Assembly: GCA_041484845.1 (NCBI GenBank)
Contig: JBGPIK010000171.1
Location: 1-12,956, forward strand
Source: JBGPIK01 sp041484845
GTDB taxonomy: Bacteria > Desulfobacterota > Binatia > UBA9968
Length of the DNA: 12,956 bases
Direction of reading: 5' to 3'
Part shown: positions 6,207 to 12,777 of the stretch, in pieces
Numbering within the stretch: position 1 is the stretch's first letter
Layout of the letters: the number at the start of each line of letters is the position of its first letter
The notes under the pieces: generated by a model
The model's database searches: none
The model's input: the letters and a program-made list of their open reading frames with translations, nothing else
Told to the model about the DNA's origin: nothing
Translations under genes and position numbers: made by a program

Positions 6207-6236
6207 ATTATAGGCTCGCGTTCGGCGACTGGTCAA
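6207..6236 (-). promoter_or_regulatory. Strong sigma-70-type promoter for the PIN toxin-antitoxin operon
   Basis: On the - strand, TTGACC (6236-6231) and a perfect TATAAT (6212-6207) are separated by 18 bases. Only ten bases lie between the -10 and the antitoxin ATG. Transcription should begin at about 6196-6199, leaving a leader of zero to three bases. No clear palindrome overlaps the boxes, so autoregulation by the complex is not visible. Confidence 0.7.
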
Positions 6237-6318
6237 GATCACCTGACAGGCCGGTTCAAGAGCGAGTGGCCCGGGTGCAATGCCGCGGAATTTGGTAAGG
6301 GGTGAATCGGGAAGAAAA

Positions 6319-6337
6319 AGGGCTCGGGAGTCAACTT
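6319..6337 (+). repeat. 18-bp flanking repeat, right of PIN toxin module
   Basis: AGGGCTCGGGAGTCAACTT is the partner of 5421-5438. It lies about 80 bases upstream of the PIN operon promoter. Together the pair encloses about 0.9 kb with the complete toxin-antitoxin operon and its promoter. Confidence 0.5.
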
Positions 6338-6640
6338 GAAGGGAGACATAGGGGTCTTATCTTGTCATCTCGACAAGCTCCAAAAACTTCTTGGATCGTT
6401 GATTGTGAACCGTGATGGTTAAAGCGATTGCTTGCCTGATTTTTTTGTTCGCTATGCTCCTGGCCTTAAGCCGGCCTGCCGGGCCATTTGGCCGCCGTAT
6501 GGGCCTTCTGTTTTGCTCTGTGGGTGCTATTGCGCGACCACGTGACCGCTCATCGCCGCCGAGAGGACTGAATCTGGGTTATTTGCGGTCCCAAGTCACC
6601 GCTTCGCACTGATTCCGTCCGTTTCGTGAAGATCGGACTT
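6338..6640. other. Intergenic stretch without a supported gene
   Basis: These bases separate the intact PIN module from the broken one. A + strand open frame from 6415 has a hydrophobic opening (IACLIFLFAMLLAL) followed by arginine-rich, low-complexity sequence. It has no ribosome binding site and does not look like a folded protein. I see no RNA gene or transposase fragment. It is likely decayed sequence. Confidence 0.4.
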
Positions 6641-6724
6641 CTACCACGGGCTGCTAGCCACCCCCTTCCACAGATAGCCAGAGATAAGTATGTTTGTGTC
6701 GAATACGGCGCGTCTACTAGCCAC
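6641..6724 (-). pseudogene. Truncated PIN-domain toxin remnant
   Basis: Starting at GTG 6724, which overlaps the end of the antitoxin-like gene by eight bases, 27 codons read VASRRAVFDTNILISGYLWK and then GVASSPW before a TAG at 6641. VFDTNILISG is the classic first strand and first acidic residue of PIN toxins of the COG1569 kind, which normally run to about 130-150 residues. The rest, including the later acidic residues, is missing, and I found no continuation in other frames. GTGGCTAG occurs both at the start and at the break (GTGGCTAGTAG / GTGGCTAGCAG), a possible deletion or insertion footprint. The remnant cannot be an active nuclease. This fragment is too short for normal gene calling. 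Confidence 0.75.
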
Positions 6725-6980
6725 GCGAGTGCCGGCTCTCGTGGACGATTTGCTCGATTTGTTTCATTGAGTAACGCGGGATACGCTTAGTTTTCAAGAG
6801 CGATTGAGTGTAATCATAGATCGCTCTATCGGCGGTATTGGCTTTTGCCGTCGCAGGTCCGACAACAATAACGTCAACTTTACTTCCGGGAGCGAATGGT
6901 AATCCGGTGATTTCACCCCGGTGGCCTGCTTTGATTCTAACTGTTTTTCGCACGGTGCGAAAAGATTTTGCGATTTGCAT
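6717..6980 (-). CDS. Antitoxin-like protein left without a full toxin
   Basis: This 87-residue open frame is complete, with ATG 6980 preceded by GTGAGGT eight bases upstream. The N-terminal half (VRIKAGHRGEI, GLPFAPGSKVDVIVVGP) has the short beta-strand and L-PGxxVDVIV pattern of swapped-hairpin or AbrB-like antitoxins and related VapB-type partners. The C-terminal half (YDYTQSLLKTKRIPRYSMKQ) is basic and helical, as in toxin-binding tails. The gene runs directly into a truncated PIN toxin fragment, which supports the antitoxin reading. With no toxin to neutralise, it may be decaying, or it may act in trans against a related toxin; both are inference. Confidence 0.72.
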   Translation of the reverse strand: MQIAKSFRTVRKTVRIKAGHRGEITGLPFAPGSKVDVIVVGPATAKANTADRAIYDYTQSLLKTKRIPRYSMKQIEQIVHESRHSRG

Positions 6981-7125
6981 GGCGCCTTACCTCACTTTTG
7001 GGAAGTGTACTTGAAGCGTCCGTAACCAGCAACACCTGAAGCTGGTAGCCTTTACACCTGGGCTGTCTCCGAGATAAGCGCGCATAAACCTTTCCACGAC
7101 CTGGCTGCGGGAACTCATCCCGGGG

Positions 7126-7252
7126 TCAAAACCTTTTATTCACTACGAGCATCCAGCAGTCGGTCTTGCCCAACTCACGGCGGATTTTCGGATAGGCGTT
7201 GTAAGAGTAGTACAGATGGAAGTTGATGCTTCTCACACCGTAGATACCGATG
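7126..7252 (-). repeat. 127-bp direct repeat, copy 2 (right boundary of island)
   Basis: This is the partner of 3644-3770, in the same orientation 3.5 kb away. The - strand frame ends at TGA 7126-7128 and reads IGIYGVRSINFHLYYSYNAY followed by PKIRRELGK. A TGA two codons before this frame stops it from being part of a longer gene here. The repeat may be a duplicated gene end, a site used by an integrating element, or a structured element; its ends GCATC and GATGC are complementary. Confidence 0.85.
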
Positions 7253-7381
7253 CCTCAGTGGGGGTCCCGCTTCGCGGTTGCGGCAGGGAAACTTGACCCA
7301 AAACGGGTTGGAAAATCTACGGCAACATCAAGTGAAATTGATATTCGTCTTGAACAAATGTATGGATCGCGACTGAAAATC
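7253..7381. other. Intergenic stretch between island and PTP-like gene
   Basis: I see no supported gene. A + strand open frame across 7250-7435 runs over the end of the real - strand gene and has no ribosome binding site. The sequence ACCCAAAACGGGT near 7298-7310 could form a short hairpin downstream of the PTP-like gene on the - strand, but it is too weak to call a terminator. Confidence 0.35.
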
Positions 7382-7951
7382 TCAGCTCTTTTTTGGCTTA
7401 TGCTGCGCGATGTAATCGCGCGCAAACTTTTTTAGATTTTCGCTGCTCATGCCGATTTTCAGCCCTTCATCAAAGGCTTTGTCTTCGTTCCAGTCCTGCT
7501 CGATCACTCGGTAAATCATCATAAAGGCGCCTACACGATTGGCGCTGCCGCAGGTGATGAGCATCGGATGGTTCGATTTTTCATTGACCAAACGAATGAA
7601 TTCGTCTGCCTGCTCGGGTCGAGGCGCGCTGGAAACCACCGGGATGTTGAAATAACGCATCTTGAAGTTTTCCACCAGAGAACGCTCGCGCACGAGATCG
7701 ACGCCCTCGTTGCCGACGCGCAGGCTGAGAACGGAGCGAAAACCGCTTGTGGCGGCCTTACCATAGGCTTGATCCTTGGGTTGAGCGCCGGTGGCAAACT
7801 CACTGTCGAGACAAAGTACGCGCGGCACGTCGGCTTTGAGGTATCGCTCGATTTGATCCAAGCGCGCCCGGTCGCCATGTGGAGCGTCGGCCGCGTGAGA
7901 GGAGATCGCTAATAACAACAAGGCAACTAACGTTGCGAATAGTTTCGCCAT
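7382..7951 (-). CDS. Exported DUF442/tyrosine-phosphatase-like protein
   Basis: This is a 189-residue protein of the beta-lactamase-hydrolase-like (DUF442) or PTP-like superfamily. Residues 1-20 are a signal peptide (KLFATLVALLLLAISSHA, cleaved before ADAP), so it acts outside the cytoplasm. The fold runs from GAQPKDQAYGKAATSGFRSV (55-74), through YFNIPVVSSAPRPEQADEF, to the active loop LITCGSANRVGA. C134 and R139 are spaced C-x4-R, as usual in this subgroup, which often has HCASxNRVG. Here the histidine before the cysteine is threonine, which could change thiol reactivity. The start is fixed by AAAGGAAA seven bases before ATG 7951. It follows the amidohydrolase gene by 56 bases on the same strand, so the two probably share a transcript. 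Substrate unknown. Confidence 0.85.
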   Translation of the reverse strand: MAKLFATLVALLLLAISSHAADAPHGDRARLDQIERYLKADVPRVLCLDSEFATGAQPKDQAYGKAATSGFRSVLSLRVGNEGVDLVRERSLVENFKMRYFNIPVVSSAPRPEQADEFIRLVNEKSNHPMLITCGSANRVGAFMMIYRVIEQDWNEDKAFDEGLKIGMSSENLKKFARDYIAQHKPKKS

Positions 7952-8007
7952 GGCTATTTCCTTTCAAAAAGTTTCAAGACTTAAGGCTTAGCGATTTCTG
8001 CACACGA

Positions 8008-9006
8008 CTACAACTTGAACAGCGCGCCAGCGGTTTCACCAAGCATCGCTATTTTTTCATGCGCCGAACAGGGCGCCTGGCGTATCATCTCGAGTGATTC
8101 AATAACGTTTGCCGTGGTTTTGCATTCCAGCGGATAGTCGGTGCCGAACATGATACGATCAGCGGTCGTGACGTTGAAAGCGGCCGCCAGAGCGGGATGC
8201 CACGCGCCCGTGCCGGCCGTATCGAAGTAAAGCGACTGAAATAATTTTTCAAACCGTTCGGCGAGGGCGAAGCGTTTCAGTTCCGATTGAGTTTTCAGAT
8301 ACCCCTTCAATTCCGGCGGCACTTCGGCATCGTTGGGTTCGAAGAATGACATCATGCGGCCCTTCAGCGCCGAGACGGCGCCGCCGAGGTGGGGCATGAC
8401 GAAACGCAGACCGGGAAAGCGGGGGAGCACGCTACACATGACGCGTACGATAGCCTGAGTCGTTTCTAGCGGACGGAACACGCAACGGTCAAGATTATAC
8501 GTAGTTTCGGAGCCGGTCGGTTTCGACTGCGGATGAATAATAATGGGCAGATTGTGCTTCTGAATCTGCTCGAACAACGGATTCATGATCGGGTTGTCGA
8601 TCTGAATGTCGAGATGACAGGCAAGCAGCGCGACGGCGCGCAGGCCGAGTTCATTGACGCCGCGGGCCAATTCCCGCTCGGCTTGCTGCGGTTCGTGCAC
8701 CGGGAGGTGAATAGCGCCGACAAAACGCTTGGGATACTTGCGCTCTACTTCGGCAATGCCGTCGTTCAGCATTCGCGCTACGTCCGCTCCCATGACCTGC
8801 ACCTGGTCCGTCAGAACCGACACGGCGACGCCGGCTTCGTCCATGACTTTCAGGTGCGCCTCGAGGTCTTTTCGCGACGGGTTGAGCGTCAGACTAATTT
8901 CATTCGTTACAATGCGCCGCCCGCCCGCTTGGGCCGCCAGCCGGTCGAATAGCGGCACCGGCATATAATGGTGATGAACGTCAACGATAAGTTCAGCGGA
9001 AGCCAT
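8008..9006 (-). CDS. Amidohydrolase_2-family metal hydrolase/decarboxylase (ACMSD-like)
   Basis: This is a 332-residue TIM-barrel hydrolase, probably cytoplasmic. Seen metal and catalytic residues: H11-x-H13 in VDVHHHYMP, H158 in IIIHPQ, H206 in MPHLGG and D290 in FGTDYPL. This set matches the aminocarboxymuconate-semialdehyde decarboxylase/gamma-resorcylate decarboxylase group, whose members decarboxylate or hydrolyse aromatic-derived acids. The exact substrate cannot be inferred. The length is normal and the gene is complete. ATG 9006 is the first start after an in-frame TAA; an AAGGAG lies 13 bases upstream, which is rather far. It is divergent from the SDR gene across about 208 bases that could hold both promoters. 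The secreted PTP-like gene follows in the same direction. Confidence 0.94.
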   Translation of the reverse strand: MASAELIVDVHHHYMPVPLFDRLAAQAGGRRIVTNEISLTLNPSRKDLEAHLKVMDEAGVAVSVLTDQVQVMGADVARMLNDGIAEVERKYPKRFVGAIHLPVHEPQQAERELARGVNELGLRAVALLACHLDIQIDNPIMNPLFEQIQKHNLPIIIHPQSKPTGSETTYNLDRCVFRPLETTQAIVRVMCSVLPRFPGLRFVMPHLGGAVSALKGRMMSFFEPNDAEVPPELKGYLKTQSELKRFALAERFEKLFQSLYFDTAGTGAWHPALAAAFNVTTADRIMFGTDYPLECKTTANVIESLEMIRQAPCSAHEKIAMLGETAGALFKL

Positions 9007-9214
9007 ATTGAATTATCCGCTCCTTGTAGGAATTGCCTTCGGGTAGCTTACCGTACGACAGTCGGTCGCGGCGTTCAAGACGGTGACTGCGGTGAACCGC
9101 GCGAACTGTGTCGATCAGGAGTCGTTCTGCGGCCGTAATCTGAACCGATCATTAGGGTTGGCTCTTGACGTCTAATCTGGGTTTGGGGTAGGCATCGACA
9201 CCAAGGAGCATTTG

Positions 9215-9955
9215 ATGATCAGAGTTGCCGTGGTGACCGGTGGCGCCGGAGGAATTGGGGAGGCAGTCGTGTTTCGCCTGGCAGAGGATGGCTGCTTGCC
9301 GATTATTATAGATAGTAATGAGGCAGTCACCCAGCAACTCGTTGCTGAGTTGAGGGCAAGAGGGGTCGCGGCGTCCTCTTTAATCATTGATGTGACTCAG
9401 GCAATGGCGGTGCGCGAGGCGTTTGCCAAGGTCGGCACTGACTTTGGGCGGATAGACGTGCTCGTGAACGTTGCCGGCGGGACATTGCATAAACACGCGG
9501 TCGAGGATTTTCCGCTGGCGCATTGGCAAGCGACCATCGACGCAAACCTGACTTCCACATTTCTCTGTTCTCAGGCGGTTATCGGCGCAATGAAGTCTCA
9601 GCAGGGCGGGTCTATCATTAATATCTCTTCGGCGATCGGGTTTACCGGCGCAGTCAATCGCGCGGCCTATGCGGCGGCCAAGGCTGGCATCGTCGGCTTT
9701 TCCAAAGCGTTGGCCTTGGAGCTCGCTCGCTATGGAATCCGTGTAAACGTCGTCGCCCCCGGTAGAACGGCAACGAAACGGGTCGTCGCGGGTTACTCAT
9801 CCGAGGAATGGCAATCGGCCAATAAACTCAACCCGCTGGGTCGCGCTGCGGAACCCGCGGAGATCGCGGAGGCGGTTGCTTTCCTGGCGGGCGAAGCAAG
9901 CGGCTACATGACAGGACAGACGTTGCATATTAACGGCGGCAAGTTTATGCCTTAG
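9215..9955 (+). CDS. Short-chain dehydrogenase/reductase (SDR, classical)
   Basis: This is a 246-residue NAD(P)-dependent oxidoreductase of the FabG-like classical SDR type. Seen: cofactor loop TGGAGGIG (8-15); D33 at the end of the second strand, which favours NAD(H); NVAG (85-88); and the catalytic set N111, S139, Y152-x3-K156 in YAAAKAG. The C-terminal part (NPLGRAAEPAEIAEAVAFLA, then YMTGQTLHINGG) is the usual tail of the family. ATG 9215 is preferred over the TTG three bases earlier because AAGGAG lies six bases before it. The specific alcohol or ketone substrate is unknown. The genes on both sides suggest catabolism of small organic acids, but nothing links them directly. Confidence 0.95.
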   Translation: MIRVAVVTGGAGGIGEAVVFRLAEDGCLPIIIDSNEAVTQQLVAELRARGVAASSLIIDVTQAMAVREAFAKVGTDFGRIDVLVNVAGGTLHKHAVEDFPLAHWQATIDANLTSTFLCSQAVIGAMKSQQGGSIINISSAIGFTGAVNRAAYAAAKAGIVGFSKALALELARYGIRVNVVAPGRTATKRVVAGYSSEEWQSANKLNPLGRAAEPAEIAEAVAFLAGEASGYMTGQTLHINGGKFMP

Positions 9956-9960
9956 CACGC

Positions 9961-10080
9961 GGCTGAAAAACCCTCCGTTCACCCTTCGAGAACCTCAGGG
10001 CGAACGGAGGACGGATTGAAATCATTCAATATTTTCCGATCGTGCTGAGGCTCTCGAAGCACGAGAACCATTTTTTCAGC
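9961..10080. repeat. REP/BIME-like pair of palindromes after the SDR gene
   Basis: The element is bounded by GGCTGAAAAA (9961-9970) and TTTTTTCAGC (10071-10080), which are complementary. Inside, CCTCCGTTC (9972-9980) pairs with GAACGGAGG (10002-10010), and this stem continues as CCCT/AGGG around an 11-base loop. A second hairpin, TCGTGCT (10040-10046) with AGCACGA (10058-10064), also has an 11-base loop. The two loops are complementary to each other at 13 of 14 positions (9985-9998 with 10045-10058), so the pair is two inverted REP-like units. Core TTCGAGAACCTCAGGGCGAA resembles widespread REP sequences. It may also end SDR transcription. Confidence 0.8.
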
Positions 10081-10146
10081 AGCTTGCTAGATCATAGAAG
10101 CACAGTGTAAGCATAAAAGTTACACAGCACAAAGGAAATACAGTCG

Positions 10147-11103
10147 ATGAAACACTGGATCAGAATCGTTGTCGTCATCTTGTCGATGGGTTTCTACACC
10201 GCTCCCGCGGCTAGTCAGACGTTGCTGAGGGTTGCCACTCCCGGCGCGCTCACGGGCGCGTTGCCGATTTACCTCGGCGCGAAAAGTGGAATATTTCAGA
10301 AGTACGGTTTGAACGTCGAGGTCATCGCCACCAATAGCGAGGCGATGAATATGCAAGCGCTGATGTCGAACAGCGTGCAGTTTCTCACGTCGAGCACGAC
10401 CGGTCTATTCTACCTGGCCAAGCAAGGTGGCGACCCTGTGGGCCTTGGCTCGTGGAACAATGCCTCTCCCTATAGCGTGGGAAGCCGTTTCAAAATAAAA
10501 GAGCTGGCGGATCTCAAAGGCAAGAAAATCGGGGCGAGCGGGTCAGGCGGTCGAGCCGACGCATTTATCCGATTTATGCTTGCCAAAGTGGGGCTGGATG
10601 CAAAAACCGATGCGCAGATCATTCGCCTTTCAGGTGGCTCGTCGGTCCGTCTTGCGGCGGTAGTGTCGGGAAGCGTGGACGCAACCTTGATCTCCTCGCT
10701 CCAAGGTCGTTACGCTGAAAAACTCGGGCTTACCGTCATTCCGATCCCGCTTGAATATATCTGGGGCATCAATTTGACCCGCAAATCTTTTCTCGAAAAA
10801 AACCGCAATCTCGTTAAAGCCTATCTGCGTGGTTTGGCAGAATCGGTTCGCCTGATGATCGCCGACAAAGAGACCACCATAGCCGTGATGTCGAAGGTCT
10901 TGAGAATGAGCGATACTGAAAGCCTGGAATATTCATACCGAATGCTACGATCGCAGGCCCGCCCAGATCTATTTCCGACCGAGGAGGCGATAGTCAACGT
11001 GCTCAAAACAATGAGCTATGAGGATGCGAGTTTCGCCGCGATCCCGCCGTTCAAGTATTTTGATCTTTCATTGATTGAGGAATTGAAGGCGGAAACCCGG
11101 TAG
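10147..11103 (+). CDS. ABC-type substrate-binding protein (NMT1/SsuA-like)
   Basis: This is a 318-residue periplasmic solute-binding protein of the NMT1/THI5-SsuA-TauA type. Residues 1-23 are a signal peptide (MKHWIRIVVVILSMGFYTAP then AAS). The mature part opens with LLRVATPGALTGALPIYLGA, has the family's GIFQKYGLNVEVI (48-60), the ADLKGKKIGASGSGGRADAF hinge region (121-140), and a ligand-domain return at about 195-210 (VIPIPLEYIWGINL). There is no cysteine lipobox, so it is soluble. ATG 10147 has AAAGGAA about nine bases upstream. No permease or ATPase gene is nearby; orphan copies of this family are common in several uncultured lineages. Relatives bind sulfonates, nitrate, pyrimidines or aromatic acids; the ligand here cannot be read. 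Confidence 0.9.
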   Translation: MKHWIRIVVVILSMGFYTAPAASQTLLRVATPGALTGALPIYLGAKSGIFQKYGLNVEVIATNSEAMNMQALMSNSVQFLTSSTTGLFYLAKQGGDPVGLGSWNNASPYSVGSRFKIKELADLKGKKIGASGSGGRADAFIRFMLAKVGLDAKTDAQIIRLSGGSSVRLAAVVSGSVDATLISSLQGRYAEKLGLTVIPIPLEYIWGINLTRKSFLEKNRNLVKAYLRGLAESVRLMIADKETTIAVMSKVLRMSDTESLEYSYRMLRSQARPDLFPTEEAIVNVLKTMSYEDASFAAIPPFKYFDLSLIEELKAETR

Positions 11104-11120
11104 AGTTGTACGGGGTTCTT

Positions 11121-11145
11121 GGCCGAGACTCCGGCCCTCTTTTCG
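11121..11145 (+). terminator. Weak intrinsic terminator between convergent genes
   Basis: GGCCG (11121-11125) pairs with CGGCC (11132-11136) around AGACTC, followed by CTCTTTTCG. The five-pair stem is GC-rich and a short T run follows. It sits 18 bases after the substrate-binding protein stop and just before the end of the convergent HAD gene. Confidence 0.5.
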
Positions 11146-11149
11146 TCGC

Positions 11150-11806
11150 TTAATGGCGCGGTGGCATTAGCTCTTCAATAAATTCAAGAGTAATTTCGTT
11201 TAGGGACGCGCAAATTCGCGTCGCTCTGGAAAAATCATGGCGACGTGTATGTTCGTTCGGTACGGCGATGCAAGCCATCCCCGCTTCGTGCGCGGCGAGG
11301 ACTCCCTTCTCGGCATCTTCTAACACCAGACATTCCGATGGGGTTGCCCCAACGGCCCGTGCTGCGGCAAGAAAAATGTCAGGTGCGGGCTTGACGCGAG
11401 CCACGTCCAGGCCGCTTATGACAGCCTCGAAATAATGGACGATGTCGAGCCCCTGCAACACCGCGTCCACCGCATCTCGGTAGGATGATGAGGCCAGTGC
11501 TAAGGTTTTCTTGCCATGCAGGTTCTTCAAAAGCGCTAGCGCACCGTCCATGGGCCGCAGCGACACGGTGAGCAATTCAAGATAGCGTTCGGATTTGTAA
11601 GCCCGGAGGGCCAGTGGGTCCAGAGTCAGTCCGTGAAAACTAACCCAGTCGCCGATACCTCTTCCGGCACGAACCCAATGATCGGCATATTCGCTTTCAG
11701 TCAACGCGGCGCCGTGACATCGGAGCGCATCTTGATAGGCTTGGCAGTGAAGACGTTCCGTATCGGCAAGAAGCCCGTCTAAATCAAAAATCACGGTGGT
11801 GATCAC
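11150..11806 (-). CDS. HAD-superfamily phosphatase/beta-phosphoglucomutase-like
   Basis: This is a 218-residue cytoplasmic HAD hydrolase. With GTG 11806 as start, residues are: motif I DLDG at 8-11 (nucleophile D8, acid/base D10) followed by LLADTE; motif II S106 in ALASSSY; motif III K139 in RVKPAPD; and motif IV E163-D164 in VLEDAEKG. The cap is the small helical type (about 17-85). Cap and order fit the PGMB/phosphatase group acting on small phosphate esters, and the substrate is not readable. GTG 11806 is chosen because family proteins begin three to six residues before the first strand. A longer TTG start at 11842 adds 12 residues, and neither has a good ribosome binding site. It converges on the substrate-binding protein gene. 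Confidence 0.9.
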   Translation of the reverse strand: MITTVIFDLDGLLADTERLHCQAYQDALRCHGAALTESEYADHWVRAGRGIGDWVSFHGLTLDPLALRAYKSERYLELLTVSLRPMDGALALLKNLHGKKTLALASSSYRDAVDAVLQGLDIVHYFEAVISGLDVARVKPAPDIFLAAARAVGATPSECLVLEDAEKGVLAAHEAGMACIAVPNEHTRRHDFSRATRICASLNEITLEFIEELMPPRH

Positions 11807-12015
11807 GTTGAATAGTATGGCAAGTCGGGCGCTATAGAGCAAAGCTGCAAAAGGACAAGGCTTACGCCGTGCCGCGCCGATAGGGCGTTGTGGGCTCGAT
11901 CCCTCCTCATTCGTGGCCTTAGTCGATAATCAGTAGCAATAATCCGAACATTGGCATCGGTCGTTACAATTGACCCAATTCCTTCGTCTAATGGTGCAGG
12001 AAGGGAAATTGCGTC

Positions 12016-12213
12016 ATGAACAAATTAAACGCCAAAAAAATAATCGGGGCGACAATGCTATCGGCCATCATGGTCAGCAGCGTCGGTTGTTACCCTTATT
12101 GGTGGCGGTACCACGACTACGACCGCCGGGATGATTATCGCCGCTCCGACCGCTATGACCGTTATGACTGGCGGCGCGACAACGATCGCTGGGATCGCGA
12201 CCGGTACCGGTAG
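12016..12213 (+). CDS. Small lipoprotein with Asp/Arg/Tyr-rich tail
   Basis: This 65-residue protein begins with a lipoprotein signal peptide: KLNAKK, a hydrophobic core IIGATMLSAIMV, then SSVGC with C25 as the lipidated cysteine. The mature part is about 40 residues, made almost only of Tyr, Trp, Arg and Asp in near-repeats (RRDDYRRSDRYDRYDW, then RRDNDRWDRDRYR). It is likely disordered and both acidic and basic. AGGAAGGG lies about 10 bases before ATG 12016. Similar short YRD-rich envelope proteins are found in many bacteria without known function. The repeated GAC-CGC/TAT codons could have grown by slippage. There is no operon partner: the next gene upstream points away. Confidence 0.75.
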   Translation: MNKLNAKKIIGATMLSAIMVSSVGCYPYWWRYHDYDRRDDYRRSDRYDRYDWRRDNDRWDRDRYR

Positions 12214-12370
12214 TCGGCTGAGCGCGGTTTAAGCAAAAAGTTTCTCAACCGTTTCTGAAAACGCGGTACCGGAAGTCGTTAATCACACTTTGCTCAAGAG
12301 GTTAGACGACGACGGCTTTATTGATCAACTCTACAAAAAAATAAAGGAATTGCATCGGCGTGGTGCCGCG
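12214..12370. other. Intergenic sequence after the lipoprotein gene
   Basis: No supported gene. A + strand open frame starting at 12290 opens with LDDDGFIDQLYKKIKELHRR, which looks protein-like, but it then runs through hairpin-rich sequence and lacks a ribosome binding site. It may be the start of a decayed gene. Confidence 0.3.
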
Positions 12371-12769
12371 CTAAGACAATTGTCTTGCGGACGTCACGCC
12401 GGATGCCGGGGTATTGGCGTCGCCGAAGGCCTGCGCCTTTTGAGCGGGGTGATCCTTTGGCGCGAGCGGCTTCGATGCTCGTCCCCCAGGAATGACGATC
12501 AAGTGTCGGACCAGCTTTGCATTATGCGTTTGGCGCAGTTCCAGGTATTTATCATACAGCGCGATCCGATGGGTTGGCCGGCAATACTCATCTTGGAATC
12601 CATCGAGGATCTCTTCTAAAAGATGCATGACTTCGAGCGTATTTCCGCAGTGTGTTTTCATGTTGGTCATGGAAATAATGCTAAGGCAAAAGCCGTGCAA
12701 ACCGGTAACCCCCCAATTTATCGTTGGTTCGCAATCAAACGACGATGACAAAAACCGGTATTTAATCAA
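12371..12769 (-). CDS. Doubtful hypothetical protein
   Basis: This is a 132-residue open frame. The middle (MKTHCGNTLEVMHLLEEILD, GFQDEYCRPTHRIALYDKYL) looks like a soluble helical protein. The last ~45 residues lie over GC-rich sequence with several small hairpins, such as AAGGC-CTGC-GCCTT near 12426-12439 and CGAGC/GCTCG near 12463-12481, and read like translated repeat sequence. No ribosome binding site supports ATG 12769 or the internal ATGs (12670, 12661). A + strand frame covers the same bases. It could be a gene remnant overwritten at its 3' end by a repeat. I recognise no family. Confidence 0.25.
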   Translation of the reverse strand: MIKYRFLSSSFDCEPTINWGVTGLHGFCLSIISMTNMKTHCGNTLEVMHLLEEILDGFQDEYCRPTHRIALYDKYLELRQTHNAKLVRHLIVIPGGRASKPLAPKDHPAQKAQAFGDANTPASGVTSARQLS

Positions 12770-12777
12770 CTCATGGC

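Noticed and set aside
6415..6612. Small + strand membrane protein frame
   Set aside because: It has a hydrophobic opening but no ribosome binding site, and the rest is arginine-rich, low-complexity sequence in a decayed region.
6993..7118. 41-residue - strand frame just upstream of the antitoxin-like gene (SSRSQVVERFMRAYLGD)
   Set aside because: The helical start looks protein-like, but it is very short, lacks a ribosome binding site and ends in Cys/Arg-rich sequence. It may be leftover coding sequence, but I cannot support a gene.
3541..7252. A wholly new multi-gene defence system
   Set aside because: Each readable gene belongs to or resembles known toxin-antitoxin families, and they lie on different strands with separate promoters. 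The novelty lies in the repeat-bounded arrangement, not in a joint pathway.
7250..7435. + strand frame crossing the end of the PTP-like gene
   Set aside because: It overlaps a convincing gene on the other strand and has no ribosome binding site or motif.
8533..8952. + strand frame of 139 codons opposite the amidohydrolase
   Set aside because: It is a shadow of a gene with complete catalytic motifs on the - strand.
10084..10106. Promoter for the substrate-binding protein (TTGCTA then TAAGCA)
   Set aside because: The spacing is acceptable but the -10 matches consensus at too few positions to call.
12373..12386. Perfect 14-bp palindrome AAGACAATTGTCTT
   Set aside because: About one such palindrome is expected by chance in 13 kb, and no promoter or gene start is next to it.
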